A program made the position numbers and the translations under genes. A DNA stretch of 64,000 nt from positions 868,001-932,000 of the forward strand of contig CAWJNX010000002.1 in the NCBI GenBank assembly GCA_963844395.1. The letters run 5' to 3'. This DNA comes from VRUE01 sp963844395 (GTDB lineage Bacteria > Actinomycetota > Thermoleophilia > Solirubrobacterales > 70-9). This document shows positions 41,011 to 50,009 of this stretch, in pieces. Under the pieces are notes generated by a model that searched no databases, was not told the DNA's origin, and worked only from the letters and a program-made list of their open reading frames with translations. How positions within the stretch are numbered: the stretch's first letter is position 1; every line of letters starts with the position of its first letter.

Positions 41011-42297
41011 CTAGCCGAAGACCTTTCGCATCCGGGCCAGCTCGCGCAGCTTGCCGCGTGGGCGGATGCGGCGCTGCAGGACCATCTTCAGCGGGTTGGC
41101 GTCGGGTTTGCCGGAGGCGATCCAGTCGGCCCAGGTCGACTCGATGACGACGCTCGGATCGGGCGCCTCGCCGGGCTCGGCCCGGGTCGAGCCGTTGTCG
41201 ATGACCAGGTGCCAGGGGTCGGCGTCACTGAACCGCCACTGGTAGACGAGCTTCGTGCCGTTGGCGGCCTTGGGGTCTGCGACGCGGGTGATCACGTCGA
41301 AGTAGAGGCGCTGCAGCTCCGGCGAGGAGCCCGGCGCCGGCCCCTCCGGCGAGCCGATCACCCCGGCCATCATCAGCTTGACCTGGCGCTCGGCGACCTC
41401 CTCCTCGGACATCTGCGGGTCGAAGGGGAAGACGCCTGGCGGCATCTCCTCGGTCGGGTAGCCGATCGTCCGCCAGCGCTGGCGGATCAATTTCAGGCCG
41501 AAGGCGAAGATGTCCTCAAGGCTGAAGCCGTAACACTCGGTGTACTCGCGGTCCATGTTGGGCGGCGTGAAGACGGCCGGCCCGTAAGGGAGCGTTTCGC
41601 GCAGCAGCTCGGTCACCGCCGCCCGGTTCTCCTCCCAGCCTGGGTTGCCCTCGCCGAGCAGTTCGGCGAGCACTTTGACGCCAAAGCCGATGTGGCGCTG
41701 CTCGTCGCGAGAAACGTTTCCCATGCCGGAGCTGAAGCCTGGCATCGTGTCTTCGGAGGCGAAGAAGTCCTCGATGAAGTGCTGGCCGGGCTGGGCAAGG
41801 CTGCCCTCGACGATCAGGTGGTAGAGGGTGATCGCCTGTGCGTACTTCGGCAGCGAGCGGTCCTTGCGCAGTTCCTCGGCCATCCGGTCGAGTCGGTCGA
41901 AGACGCCGCGGTAGCCCCAGTTGAGCTGGGGGAGCGTGGAGGCCAGGGTGGCCTGGATCGAGTCGCCGCCGACCCCGATCACCTCTTTGAAGAAGCGGTG
42001 GAAGAAGACCGAGTGGCGCACCTCGTCGACCTGCTGAGTGGCGAGGAAGTAGGCCTGCTCCTCGGTCGGGGCGGCGGTGATGTAAGGGGCGAGCGTGTCG
42101 GCGACCCGATCCTCGCCGTAAAAGAACATCGAGTAGATCCACATCGCCGAGCGCCGCTGGATGTCGCTGAGTCCCGCCCAGCCCTCGCGGTCCTGGGTGA
42201 AGTCGATGTCGTAGGCGGACCAGTTGCCCTGCTCCCAGCGGCGGTAGAGGTCCTCGTAGGTGACATTGTCCATCAGGCTCTGCGATGCGACGCTCAT
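41011..42297 (-). CDS. R2-like diiron protein fused to an SCP2-type domain
   Basis: Residues 1-300 form a ribonucleotide-reductase-R2/ferritin-like four-helix bundle with a complete carboxylate set: Glu62, Glu92-x-x-His95 (DEVRHSVFF), Glu164 and Glu199-x-x-His202 (DEQRHIGFG). Residues from about 310 to 428 match an SCP2 sterol-carrier-like fold (KLVYQWRFSDADPWHLVIDN ... IESTWADWIASGKPDANPLK). No NrdA gene is nearby and the C-terminus is not that of R2, so it is more likely an oxidase acting on a lipid held by the SCP2 domain. It is the last gene after an acyl-CoA ligase and a small protein on the same strand. Confidence 0.85.
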   Translation of the reverse strand: MSVASQSLMDNVTYEDLYRRWEQGNWSAYDIDFTQDREGWAGLSDIQRRSAMWIYSMFFYGEDRVADTLAPYITAAPTEEQAYFLATQQVDEVRHSVFFHRFFKEVIGVGGDSIQATLASTLPQLNWGYRGVFDRLDRMAEELRKDRSLPKYAQAITLYHLIVEGSLAQPGQHFIEDFFASEDTMPGFSSGMGNVSRDEQRHIGFGVKVLAELLGEGNPGWEENRAAVTELLRETLPYGPAVFTPPNMDREYTECYGFSLEDIFAFGLKLIRQRWRTIGYPTEEMPPGVFPFDPQMSEEEVAERQVKLMMAGVIGSPEGPAPGSSPELQRLYFDVITRVADPKAANGTKLVYQWRFSDADPWHLVIDNGSTRAEPGEAPDPSVVIESTWADWIASGKPDANPLKMVLQRRIRPRGKLRELARMRKVFG

Positions 42298-42381
42298 CTC
42301 TCTCCTTCGCTTGGGCGCCTCCGGCGCTCATCCGGGCTGCGGTGGAAAGAGACTACCGCGATCCTGGCCAGCCAGCCAGTA

Positions 42382-42420
42382 ATGCGCTAGATGATTTGGA
42401 TCACATATCTCTTTATGTGT
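42382..42420. promoter_or_regulatory. Element similar to the padR promoter upstream of the diiron gene
   Basis: TGCGCTAGAT, then GGATCACATATCTC and TTATGTG, occur 85-123 bases before the start of the R2-SCP2 gene. The padR promoter at 12081-12130 has TGCGCTAGAT, ATATATCT, TTATGTG and, inverted, GGATCACATA. This suggests the same regulator or promoter type. The rest of the 156-base gap shows nothing clear. Confidence 0.45.
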
Positions 42421-42453
42421 GGAGCTGAGCGCCGTCGATGGATCGCCGCAGAT

Positions 42454-42690
42454 CTACTGATTCGGCATCAGCATTGAATTGCGGGCTACTTCCAGCAGTC
42501 CGATGGCGGTGAACGGATGGCCGGTGAAGCGCACCCTCACCTGCGATTCGAACGTGTCATTTCCTTGCGGGACCCGGACCTCGACAACCGTGCATATCTC
42601 GCCGATCTCCGCGTCCTCTCCGAAGCTCTCCTCCAGCGCCTCCATCTGTTGAGCGATGTGTTGGCCCACTTTCGATGCGTCGAATGCCAT
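42454..42690 (-). CDS. Small acidic protein, unknown
   Basis: A 78-residue frame (MAFDASKVGQHIAQQMEALE ... VRFTGHPFTAIGLLEVARNS) with GGGAGG eight bases before the ATG. It alternates charged and hydrophobic residues with no membrane segment, and the middle looks like a small beta sheet. It lies 31 bases after the acyl-CoA ligase gene on the same strand. No family is recognised, but spacing and ribosome binding site favour a real gene. Confidence 0.62.
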   Translation of the reverse strand: MAFDASKVGQHIAQQMEALEESFGEDAEIGEICTVVEVRVPQGNDTFESQVRVRFTGHPFTAIGLLEVARNSMLMPNQ

Positions 42691-42721
42691 CTAGCAACCT
42701 CCCAATATGAATGGATAGGTG

Positions 42722-44239
42722 TCAGGTAACCGGTGGCGACTGCACAGCGGCAGGAGTCTCGATCTCCCGCTTGAGGATCTTGCCGGTCGGGCCCTTGGGC
42801 AGGTCCTCGAGGAACCAGACGATGCGGGGGTACTTGTAGGCGGCGATCCGGTCCTTGACGTAGGAGCTGACCTCCTCGGGGCTCAGCTCCTCGCCCTCGT
42901 GGAGGACGACGGCAGCGCCGATCTCCTCGCCCCACTCGTCGTTGCGGATGCCGATCACGGCCGCTTCGCGGATCTTCGGGTGCTCGTAGAGCACCTCCTC
43001 GACCTCGCGCGGGTAGACGTTGTAGCCGCCGCGGATGATCAGGTCCTTCTTGCGGTCGACGATGTAGAAGTAGCCGTCCTCATCGGTGCGGGCCATGTCG
43101 CCGCTGTGGAACCAGCCGCCGCGCATCGCCTCCTCGGTCGCGTCGGGCCGCTGCCAGTAGCCCTTCATCACGTTGTGGCCGCGGATCACGATCTCGCCGA
43201 CCTCACCCTGCTCGACAGGTTTGCCGTCCTCGTCCACGACGCGCATCTCGACCCCCTCGAGCGGGGTCCCGATCGAGCCCGGCTTGCGCTCCTTGTCGGG
43301 ATGGTTCGAGGATGCGACGGGGGAGGTCTCCGAGAGCCCGTATCCCTCCAGCACGATGCAGCCGAAGGCCCCCTCGAAGCCGCGCAGCACCTCGACCGGC
43401 ATCGAGGCGCCGCCGGTGATGCAGGTGCGCAGGCTGGAGGTGTCAAAGCGCTCCCGCTCGGGGTGGTGCAGGAGGGCGCCGAACATCGTCGGCACGCCGT
43501 AGAAGTGGGTGACCTTGTTGCGCTGGATCGTCTCCAGCGCCTCCCCAGGGTCGAATTTGGGCACCAGGGCCAGGCAGGCGCCGACTCGAAGCGAGGCGTT
43601 CATACCTACCGTCTGGCCGAAAGAGTGGAAGAGAGGCAGCGCGCCGAGGACGATGTCGCCGGCGTCGATCTCGCAGGTGGTGCGAGAAGAGACCTCGGCG
43701 TTGCGGGAGAGGTTCGCGTGGGTCAGCTCGGCGCCCTTCGGCTTGCCAGTGGTGCCCGACGTGTAGAGGATCACCGCGGTGTCGTCGTCGCCGACCTCGG
43801 CGAGGCCGGGCATCGGATTGGCGGACCCGACCAGCTCTGGGAACGATTTCGGCTCGACCTCGATCATCTCGGCCCCGGCGTCCTCGGCGCCGCCCCTGGC
43901 CTCCTCGGCGAAGCCATGCCAGGCGAGCAGCAGCTTCGTCCCGGAGTCCTCGAGGTAGAAGGCGATCTCGCGCCGCTTCAGCAACACGTTCATCGGCACC
44001 ACGATCGCGCCGGTCCGCAGCACCCCGTAGTAAGCGATTGGGAACTGGGGGACGTTGGGAAGCATCACGCCGACCCGATCGCCCGGCTGTACGCCCTTTT
44101 CGCGCAGCAGCATCGCCATGCGGGCGCTGGCATCGTCGAGCTGGCCAAAGCTCAGCTCGAGCTCACCGAGGCGGATCGCCGGGCTGTCCGGCGACCGCTC
44201 CGCGCTGCCGGCCAGTAGCGACGCGAGGTTCGTCCCCAT
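42722..44239 (-). CDS. Long-chain acyl-CoA synthetase (AMP-forming)
   Basis: The 505-residue enzyme has all ANL motifs: the P-loop-like YTSGTTGKPKGAELTH, the GYGLSETSP motif, the WFHSGDMARTDEDGYFYIVDRKKD hinge and the C-terminal catalytic lysine in LPKGPTGKILKRE. It activates fatty or aryl acids to acyl-CoA through acyl-AMP. The ATG at 44239 follows the stop of the symporter gene by 19 bases; the frame could start further upstream at 44293 but that overlaps the symporter gene. It heads a run of lipid-related genes. Confidence 0.92.
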   Translation of the reverse strand: MGTNLASLLAGSAERSPDSPAIRLGELELSFGQLDDASARMAMLLREKGVQPGDRVGVMLPNVPQFPIAYYGVLRTGAIVVPMNVLLKRREIAFYLEDSGTKLLLAWHGFAEEARGGAEDAGAEMIEVEPKSFPELVGSANPMPGLAEVGDDDTAVILYTSGTTGKPKGAELTHANLSRNAEVSSRTTCEIDAGDIVLGALPLFHSFGQTVGMNASLRVGACLALVPKFDPGEALETIQRNKVTHFYGVPTMFGALLHHPERERFDTSSLRTCITGGASMPVEVLRGFEGAFGCIVLEGYGLSETSPVASSNHPDKERKPGSIGTPLEGVEMRVVDEDGKPVEQGEVGEIVIRGHNVMKGYWQRPDATEEAMRGGWFHSGDMARTDEDGYFYIVDRKKDLIIRGGYNVYPREVEEVLYEHPKIREAAVIGIRNDEWGEEIGAAVVLHEGEELSPEEVSSYVKDRIAAYKYPRIVWFLEDLPKGPTGKILKREIETPAAVQSPPVT

Positions 44240-44258
44240 GCCGGAGGAGTTTATGGGC

Positions 44259-45218
44259 TCATCTGGGACCGAGGGTGCCGACTGGCTCTGCAAGCGGGTC
44301 CGCTTCGGCCACCGCAGCGTTGCGCCGGCTCATCGCCCAGGCGAAGCCGCCGCCGGTGAAGAGCATGAAGGAGGCGTACACCGCCGCCGGGATCGTCAGC
44401 GCCGGCGCCAGCGAGGCGCCGACGGCGATCGCCAGCGCCGCGTTGTGGATGCCGAGCTCGAGCGAGATCGCCGTCGCCTGCGGGTTGCCGAGCCGGGCCA
44501 GCCTCGAGATGCCGAAGCTGACCGACATCGCGGCGACGTTCAGCGCCAGCGCCGCGCCACCGACCTCGGCCGCGTTCTCAGCGACGGTGTCGTACTCGCT
44601 CGCGATCGCGCCGAGGATGACCAGTCCGAAGAGGACCAGCGAGACGTCCCGGAAGCGCGGATACAGCGCTTCGATGCGTTGCGGATCGCGTTGCCGCAGT
44701 GCCATGCCGATCGACACCGGCACGATCGTGATCGCAAAGACCCTGGCGACGATCCCGAGCATGCTCGCGTCGCCCACGTTCCCGGCTCCGAAGTGGCTCG
44801 CCGAGAGGGCGAGGAAAAGCGGCACGGTGACGATCGCCCCGACGCTGCTGATCGCGGTCATCGTGATCGAGAGCGCCGTGTCCCCACGTGAGAGGTGGGT
44901 GAGCATGTTGGCCATCATTCCGCCGGGCGAGGCGCCGAGCAGGACGAGCCCGACCGCCAACTCGGGCGAGAGGCCGAAAAGCTCGGCCATCGTCAGCGCC
45001 AGCAGCGGCGAGATCAGCGCCAGGTTGAGCATCCCGATCGCGACGGCGCGCGGGGCGACCAGAATGCGTCGGAAGTCGGCCGGCGTCAGCGTCATCCCGA
45101 GGCTGCACATGATCACCGCGATCGCCGCGGGCAGTACGACGGAGGTGAGGAGGGGGCTGTCCAAGCGGTGGAACGGTAGTACAGCGGGAGGGCGTATCGC
45201 TCCAGGGTTCTCTAGCAT
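44259..45218 (-). CDS. Bile acid:sodium symporter family protein
   Basis: The 319-residue protein has about ten helices with the BASS-family features: LTPADFRRILVAPRAVAIGML, the glycine-rich VGLVLLGASPGGMMANMLTHLSRGD crossover, and the second crossover GNPQATAISLELGIHNAALA. Bacterial members transport organic anions such as pantoate, pyruvate or bile acids with Na+. The start ATG at 45218 is chosen because longer frames run into the divergent FKBP gene eight bases away. It is upstream of the acyl-CoA ligase gene. Confidence 0.86.
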   Translation of the reverse strand: MLENPGAIRPPAVLPFHRLDSPLLTSVVLPAAIAVIMCSLGMTLTPADFRRILVAPRAVAIGMLNLALISPLLALTMAELFGLSPELAVGLVLLGASPGGMMANMLTHLSRGDTALSITMTAISSVGAIVTVPLFLALSASHFGAGNVGDASMLGIVARVFAITIVPVSIGMALRQRDPQRIEALYPRFRDVSLVLFGLVILGAIASEYDTVAENAAEVGGAALALNVAAMSVSFGISRLARLGNPQATAISLELGIHNAALAIAVGASLAPALTIPAAVYASFMLFTGGGFAWAMSRRNAAVAEADPLAEPVGTLGPR

Positions 45219-45226
45219 GGCGCGCG

Positions 45227-45733
45227 ATGAAGGCGACGCTGACGGCCATTCTGCTCTGCCTGGCGCTTGCCGTTGCCGGCTGCGGCGACGACGATTCGTC
45301 GACCACGGATGCAACGGAGGGCGGCGGATCCGCAGCCGCTCAGTCCGGGGCCGAAGCTTCGAAACGGACGAAGCCGAAAGTGAGCCCGCCGCAGGGATCG
45401 GCGCCGAACAAACTGGTCGAGAACGACCTGATCGAAGGCAGCGGGGCGGCCGCCAAAGCAGGCGACGAAGTGACGGTGCAGTACGTCGGAGTCGGCTTCG
45501 ACAGCGGCAAAGAGTTCGATGCTTCCTGGGACCGGGGCGAACCGTTCCCCTTCACGCTCGGCGCCGGCGAAGTGATTCCCGGTTGGGACCAGGGCATCGA
45601 GGGGATGAAGGTCGGCGGGCAGCGAGAGCTGATCATCCCGGCCAACCTCGCCTACGGCTCCGCCGGATTTCCGCCTGCGATCGCTCCGAACGAAGCTCTC
45701 GTCTTCGTGGTCGATCTGCTCAAAGTCAACTGA
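45227..45733 (+). CDS. FKBP-type peptidyl-prolyl isomerase lipoprotein
   Basis: The 168-residue protein begins with a lipoprotein signal (TAILLCLALAVAGC, lipid-modified Cys at about 19), then a Ser/Thr/Asp linker, and an FKBP domain with VTVQYVGVGFDSGKEFDASW, GEPFPFTLGAGEVIPGWDQG and ELIIPANLAYGSAG. It should catalyse proline isomerisation in exported proteins on the outer face of the membrane. Its stop overlaps the likely CTG start of the next gene. Confidence 0.93.
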   Translation: MKATLTAILLCLALAVAGCGDDDSSTTDATEGGGSAAAQSGAEASKRTKPKVSPPQGSAPNKLVENDLIEGSGAAAKAGDEVTVQYVGVGFDSGKEFDASWDRGEPFPFTLGAGEVIPGWDQGIEGMKVGGQRELIIPANLAYGSAGFPPAIAPNEALVFVVDLLKVN

Positions 45734-46755
45734 CCGCCCGCAAGAACCTCGCCGAGCGATTCGCCGCCCAGGGCCTCGTCCGCCCGCTGCGCGATCCCGT
45801 CTCGGTGGCCGAGCGCCTGCTCGCTATCCAGGGACAGGACCCGCGCGGGGCTCGCCTGGCGATCCGCGCCCGCACCAATGACTTGACGGCGGGCGACGTC
45901 GATCGGGCTCTGACCGAGGATCGATCGCTGCTGATCACCTGGCTCAACCGCGGCACGCTCCACCTGGTGCGCAGCGAGGACTACCCGTGGCTGCACGCGC
46001 TGACGACCCCTCCCTTGCTCACCTCCAGCGTCCGTCGCCTCAAGCAGGAGGGCATCTCGCCAGATGTCACCGAGCGGGCCGTTGGAACGATCGAGCGGGC
46101 GCTGGCGGCGGACGGTCCGCTCACCCGTGTCCAGTTGAAGGAACGCCTCGACGCGGCGGGTGTATCAACCGAGGGCCAGGCGCTGATCCACCTCCTCTTC
46201 CTGGTCACCCTGCGAGGGATCGCGATCCGCGGCCCAATGGTCGGCAAGCAGCACGCCTACGTTCTGGTCCGCGACTGGATGGGCGAGCCGAAGCCGGTCG
46301 ACCGCAATGTTGCCCTCGTCGAGTTGGCGCGGCGTTATCTGGCCGGGCATGCTCCGGCCAGCGACCGCGACCTCGCCAGATGGGCGGGACTGCCGCTGCG
46401 CGACGCCCGCGCGGGGCTGAAGGCGATTGGTTCGGAGCTAGAGGAGCTAGAGGACGGGCTGGTGCGGCTGGCAAAGCGACGCGCCGAGGCCGATATCCCG
46501 CCTCCTCGCCTGCTCGGCGCGTTCGATCCTGTGCTGCTCGGCTGGACCTCGCGCGAGGAAATAATTGGCGCCCACACGAGCCTGGTCACCCGCAACGGGA
46601 TGTTCCATCCTTTCGTCCTGGTTGACGGTTGCGCTGTCGGCCGGTGGAGGTTTCCGAAGGGCGAGGTAGCCCTGGAGCCATTCGAGCCGCTCTCCAGCGA
46701 GACGGCGGTAGCGCTAGAGGCGGACGCCGCCGACGTCGTTCGCTTCCTCTCCTGA
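45730..46755 (+). CDS. AlkZ/YcaQ-like winged-helix protein (HTH_42)
   Basis: The 341-residue protein matches the HTH_42 superfamily of AlkZ and YcaQ DNA glycosylases. It has an N-terminal winged helix, the QxQ motif in LLAIQGQDPRGARLAIRAR (Gln34 and Gln36, equivalent to the catalytic QxQ of AlkZ), NRGTLHLVRSEDYPWLHALT and C-terminal GAFDPVLLGWTSREEIIG. AlkZ-type enzymes unhook interstrand crosslinks or remove alkylated bases. No standard start precedes the conserved region; CTG at 45730, overlapping the FKBP stop (CTGA), is the best candidate. The frame upstream of this is antisense to other genes. Confidence 0.82.
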   Translation: MTARKNLAERFAAQGLVRPLRDPVSVAERLLAIQGQDPRGARLAIRARTNDLTAGDVDRALTEDRSLLITWLNRGTLHLVRSEDYPWLHALTTPPLLTSSVRRLKQEGISPDVTERAVGTIERALAADGPLTRVQLKERLDAAGVSTEGQALIHLLFLVTLRGIAIRGPMVGKQHAYVLVRDWMGEPKPVDRNVALVELARRYLAGHAPASDRDLARWAGLPLRDARAGLKAIGSELEELEDGLVRLAKRRAEADIPPPRLLGAFDPVLLGWTSREEIIGAHTSLVTRNGMFHPFVLVDGCAVGRWRFPKGEVALEPFEPLSSETAVALEADAADVVRFLS

Positions 46756-46784
46756 GCTTTTCCCCGGAGTGCGATACTCGGCTC

Positions 46785-47486
46785 GTGGCCGAGCCCCTGG
46801 TCGTCCCCAGTCGTTTCAATGGCCCGCGGGAAAGCGGCAACGGCGGCTACGCAGCAGGGGCCGTGGCGACGTATCTCGGCGGCGCCGCGGTCGTCAGCCT
46901 GAGGCGCCCAGTGCCGCTCGACACTGCGCTAGAGGTCAGCGTTGACGAGGGAGCGGCGCAGGTGCTCGACAGCGACGAGCTGATCGCCGAGGCGGAGCAG
47001 GCAGCCGACTTCGATCTGGAACCCCCCGAGTCCGTCACCGTGGACGAAGCGCGGCAGGCAAGCACTCGCTACCGGGGTCTGCCCGACGGCCAGTTCAGCC
47101 GCTGCTTCGTCTGCGGGCTGGCGCGTGAGGACAGCTTCCACGTGTTTGCCGGCAAGGTCGAGGGGCGCGACGTGGTCGCCTCGCCCTGGACCCCACCAGA
47201 GTGGACCGCGCAGGACGAGGGTCAGGTCAGGCCGGAGTTCGTCTGGTCGGTCCTCGATTGCCCAACCTACTTCGCCACCTACATAGGCGAGGACCTGACG
47301 ACCAGCTTCCTGGCCCAGATGACCGCCCGGATCCACTCACCAGTCGCCGCTGCCGAGAAGCACGTCGTGATTGCCTGGCCGATCGAGGTCGAAGGCCGCA
47401 AGCGCCTCGCCGGCTCGGCTGTGCTGAACGCCGACGGGGACGTCCTCGCGGTTGCCAAGGCGCTGCTGATCGAGCCGCGAGCCTGA
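46785..47486 (+). CDS. Hotdog-fold-like protein, unknown
   Basis: The 233-residue protein contains PSRFNGPRESGNGGYAAGAV near the start, as in acyl-CoA thioesterase-like hotdog proteins, FSRCFVCGLAREDSFHVFAG with two cysteines in the middle, and a second sheet-helix unit with SFLAQMTARIHSPVAAAEKH. It could bind acyl thioesters, but no catalytic residue can be assigned. GTG at 46785 is used because homology-like sequence starts there; it follows the AlkZ-like gene by 29 bases. Confidence 0.65.
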   Translation: MAEPLVVPSRFNGPRESGNGGYAAGAVATYLGGAAVVSLRRPVPLDTALEVSVDEGAAQVLDSDELIAEAEQAADFDLEPPESVTVDEARQASTRYRGLPDGQFSRCFVCGLAREDSFHVFAGKVEGRDVVASPWTPPEWTAQDEGQVRPEFVWSVLDCPTYFATYIGEDLTTSFLAQMTARIHSPVAAAEKHVVIAWPIEVEGRKRLAGSAVLNADGDVLAVAKALLIEPRA

Positions 47487-47498
47487 CGGGTCATCGGA

Positions 47499-48776
47499 CT
47501 AGCTTTCGGGAGCCGTCTGGGCTGGGGCTGGCGGCTCGGCGCTGCCGCCCGGTGGCTCGATCGGCGGGCCGACCGGGCCGGTCGGGACCCAGCCGCGGTA
47601 CATCCGCAGCAGGGCCAGGATGCCGATCAGGCCGACCAGGGCGGAGAGACCCCCTGCGTAGGCGAGCGTGCCACGGGCGCCGATCGCGGCGACCAGCAGG
47701 CCGCCCGCCGCGAAGGCGCCGAGCTCCGCCGTGTTGCGGATCCCGTTGTAGGCGGCGAAGGCGCGGCCGTGCAGGTGGTCGGGGACGCGGACGTGGATCA
47801 GGCTGCGGAACATCACGTTCTTCAGCCCGTGTCGCGAGCCCACCCATGAACGAGCAGGCGAGGAAGAAGACGAAGCTGAGCCAGAGGGCGGGCAGGGCCA
47901 GCGCCGCGCCCTGGACCGTTGCCGCGATTAGGCCGACGGCGGCGACGGCGCCGGCCGCGACCCTGCGCGAGAGCAGCATCGCCCCGAGCGCCATGCCCAC
48001 CGTCCAGATCGAGAGCATCGCGCCGTAGGAGACGTCGCCCCTGCCGAGCACGTCCTCGACGAAGAAGAGCTCGCCGACCCAGACCGCCGACATGAAGAGC
48101 AGCGAGCCGAAGGCGACCGTCATCACCAGCGAGAGCAGGCGGTCACGGAAGAGGAAGGCGATGCCGTCGCGGGCGCGCGGCGTGCGGTCGGCCTCCTCCA
48201 GCGCGGACGGTTGGCGCCTGATCCGCAGGGCGAGCGCGGCGATCGCGACGAAGGCGAAGGTCGCCGCATCGACCAGCATCGCCAGCTCAAGGCCCCCCGG
48301 CCGCGAAGAGGAGGCCGCCGAGGATCGGGCCGATCCCGAACCCGACGTAGCGGGCGGTCTCGATGTGGCCGTTCGCCTCCTGGATCCGGTCATCTCCGGC
48401 GAGCGGCGGCACCAGTGAGAACTCGGCCGGTTGCGAGGTTGCGAAGACGGCGCCAAGCGCCACGGTGAGGACGAGCACGGGCGCGACCGCGTCGGTGAAG
48501 GCGAGCGCCGCCGCGGCGGCCGCGCCGATCGCCGAGACCGCCGGCGAGCAGCCGAGTCGCCTCGATCCGGTCAACCAGCAGCCCGGCGTGCCCGGCGACC
48601 AGCACCGACGGCCCGAAGAGACAGACCCAGAGGGCCGCGACCGCGAACCCGGAGTCGGTCATCTCCTTGACGTGCAAGCCCAGCGCCACGATCGCCACCC
48701 AGTCCCCGAGCGCCGAGAGCCCGACCGACCCGGCGACCAGCCGAAAGTCCCGGTCGCGAAACAGGGTGGCCTTCAT
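47499..48776 (-). CDS. MFS transporter (three frame breaks)
   Basis: Four overlapping minus-strand frames make one protein of about 425 residues with 10-12 helices, typical of the MFS_3/enterobactin-exporter-like group. They read MKATLFRDRDFRLVAGSVGL...RIEATRLLAGG, then AIGAAAAAALAFTDAVAPVL...ILGGLLFAAGG, then LELAMLVDAATFAFVAIAAL...FFLACSFMGGL, then LKNVMFRSLIHVRVPDHLHG to the end. Frame changes lie near 48540, 48295 and 47845. Either the gene is decaying or the bases are wrong; the intact protein sequence between the breaks favours sequencing error. Confidence 0.75.
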
Positions 48777-48812
48777 CGCGACCAGGATAAGACGGTTCCG
48801 CGGAAACGCCTT

Positions 48813-50009
48813 TTAGGAATCGGTGGAAGCGACGTCGGCTAGAAACGCCTCGAGCGGAGTGCCGCCATCGCCCACGAGGCGCTTCCGGGCCGGGCCGAAG
48901 GCCTGCTCGAAAGCGGCCATCCCTGGGAGACCGTCACGCCGCCTTCCACTCTTCACCTCGATCGCGGTCAGCTGCTTGCCGCGTTCGACGACGAAGTCGA
49001 CCTCCTTGCCGCGGTCGCGCCAGTAGAGAACCTCGGCTCGAGGGTCGCGAGTGGCAACGAGGTGGGCGCCGACTGCCGTCTCGACCAGGCGCCCCCAATG
49101 CTCACGGTCGGCGCGGGCCTCGGCATAGGTCCTGCCCGAGGTTGCTGAGACGAGCGCCGTGTCCAGCGCCATCAGCTTTGGCGTCGACCGTCGCTGGCGG
49201 ACCTTTCCGGATGCGTATTTCTCGAGCCCGACGGCCAGCCCGGCGGCGGCGAGCAGGTCGAGATAGTGGGCCAGCGTGGTGGTGTTGCCGGCATCCTGCA
49301 ACTGGCCGGTCAGCTTCTGGTAGGAGACGATCTGGCCGGAGTAATCGCAGACGAGCCGGAACATGCTGCGGAGGAGCGCCGGTTTGTCCACCCTCGTCAG
49401 CAGGAGCAGGTCGCGGGAGATGGTCGTCTCGACGATGGCGTCGAGCACATAGGCCGCCCAGCGCGGCTCGTCCTCGATCAGTCCGGCGGCTCCCGGATAG
49501 CCGCCGAAGTGGATGAACTCGTCGAGGTTGAGGCCGAAGGCGTCGCGCATCTCGGCGAACGACCAGTGAGGCGCCCGAATCAGCTCGAAGCGCCCGGTCA
49601 AGCTCTCGCTGAGACCGTGCTGGACCAGCAGTGCCGCCGAGCCGAGCAGGACAACTCTCAGGGGCAGATCGGCGTGGCGATCCTCGTCCCAGAGGCTCTT
49701 TACCGCCTCGGGCCAACCGGTCACCTTCTGCACCTCGTCGATAGCGAGGATGGCGCCCTTGCCCTGTTCCCGCGCGAGGCGCCGCCCCTCGTCCCACTGT
49801 GCGGCCAGCCAGGCCGAATCGCGCAAAGAGGGATCGTCAGCGCTGGCGTAATGGCTTGGCCGTTCGAGTGCCTCGAGTACCTGTCGCACGACGGTCGTCT
49901 TACCGACCTGCCGCGGGCCGCTAACCACCTGAATCCGAGCAGCCTCTTCCTCCAGCCGCGCGGCTAACACCTCGAATATGGGACGCCTGTAGCGCTGCAA
50001 TTTGCTCAT
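48813..50009 (-). CDS. AAA ATPase with DUF4143 domain
   Basis: The 398-residue protein has an N-terminal P-loop domain (VVSGPRQVGKTTVVRQVLE at residue 29, ILAIDEVQKV Walker B, VVLLGSAALLV sensor) and a C-terminal DUF4143 region. The latter has a PD-(D/E)xK-like motif, EVDFVVERGKQLTAIEVKSG. Such proteins are scattered by transfer between bacteria and archaea, and their role is unknown. The upstream region has a dyad and repeated TGAGTGATT. An XRE-type gene diverges from it 195 bases away. Confidence 0.85.
   Translation of the reverse strand: MSKLQRYRRPIFEVLAARLEEEAARIQVVSGPRQVGKTTVVRQVLEALERPSHYASADDPSLRDSAWLAAQWDEGRRLAREQGKGAILAIDEVQKVTGWPEAVKSLWDEDRHADLPLRVVLLGSAALLVQHGLSESLTGRFELIRAPHWSFAEMRDAFGLNLDEFIHFGGYPGAAGLIEDEPRWAAYVLDAIVETTISRDLLLLTRVDKPALLRSMFRLVCDYSGQIVSYQKLTGQLQDAGNTTTLAHYLDLLAAAGLAVGLEKYASGKVRQRRSTPKLMALDTALVSATSGRTYAEARADREHWGRLVETAVGAHLVATRDPRAEVLYWRDRGKEVDFVVERGKQLTAIEVKSGRRRDGLPGMAAFEQAFGPARKRLVGDGGTPLEAFLADVASTDS

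Noticed and set aside
41011..42297. Ribonucleotide reductase beta subunit
   Set aside because: There is no NrdA partner nearby, the C-terminal tail is not that of R2, and an SCP2-like domain is present.
44038..45729. The upstream part of a 905-residue open frame ending at 46755
   Set aside because: This part is antisense to the acyl-CoA ligase and symporter genes and overlaps the FKBP gene; only the last 341 codons have family motifs.
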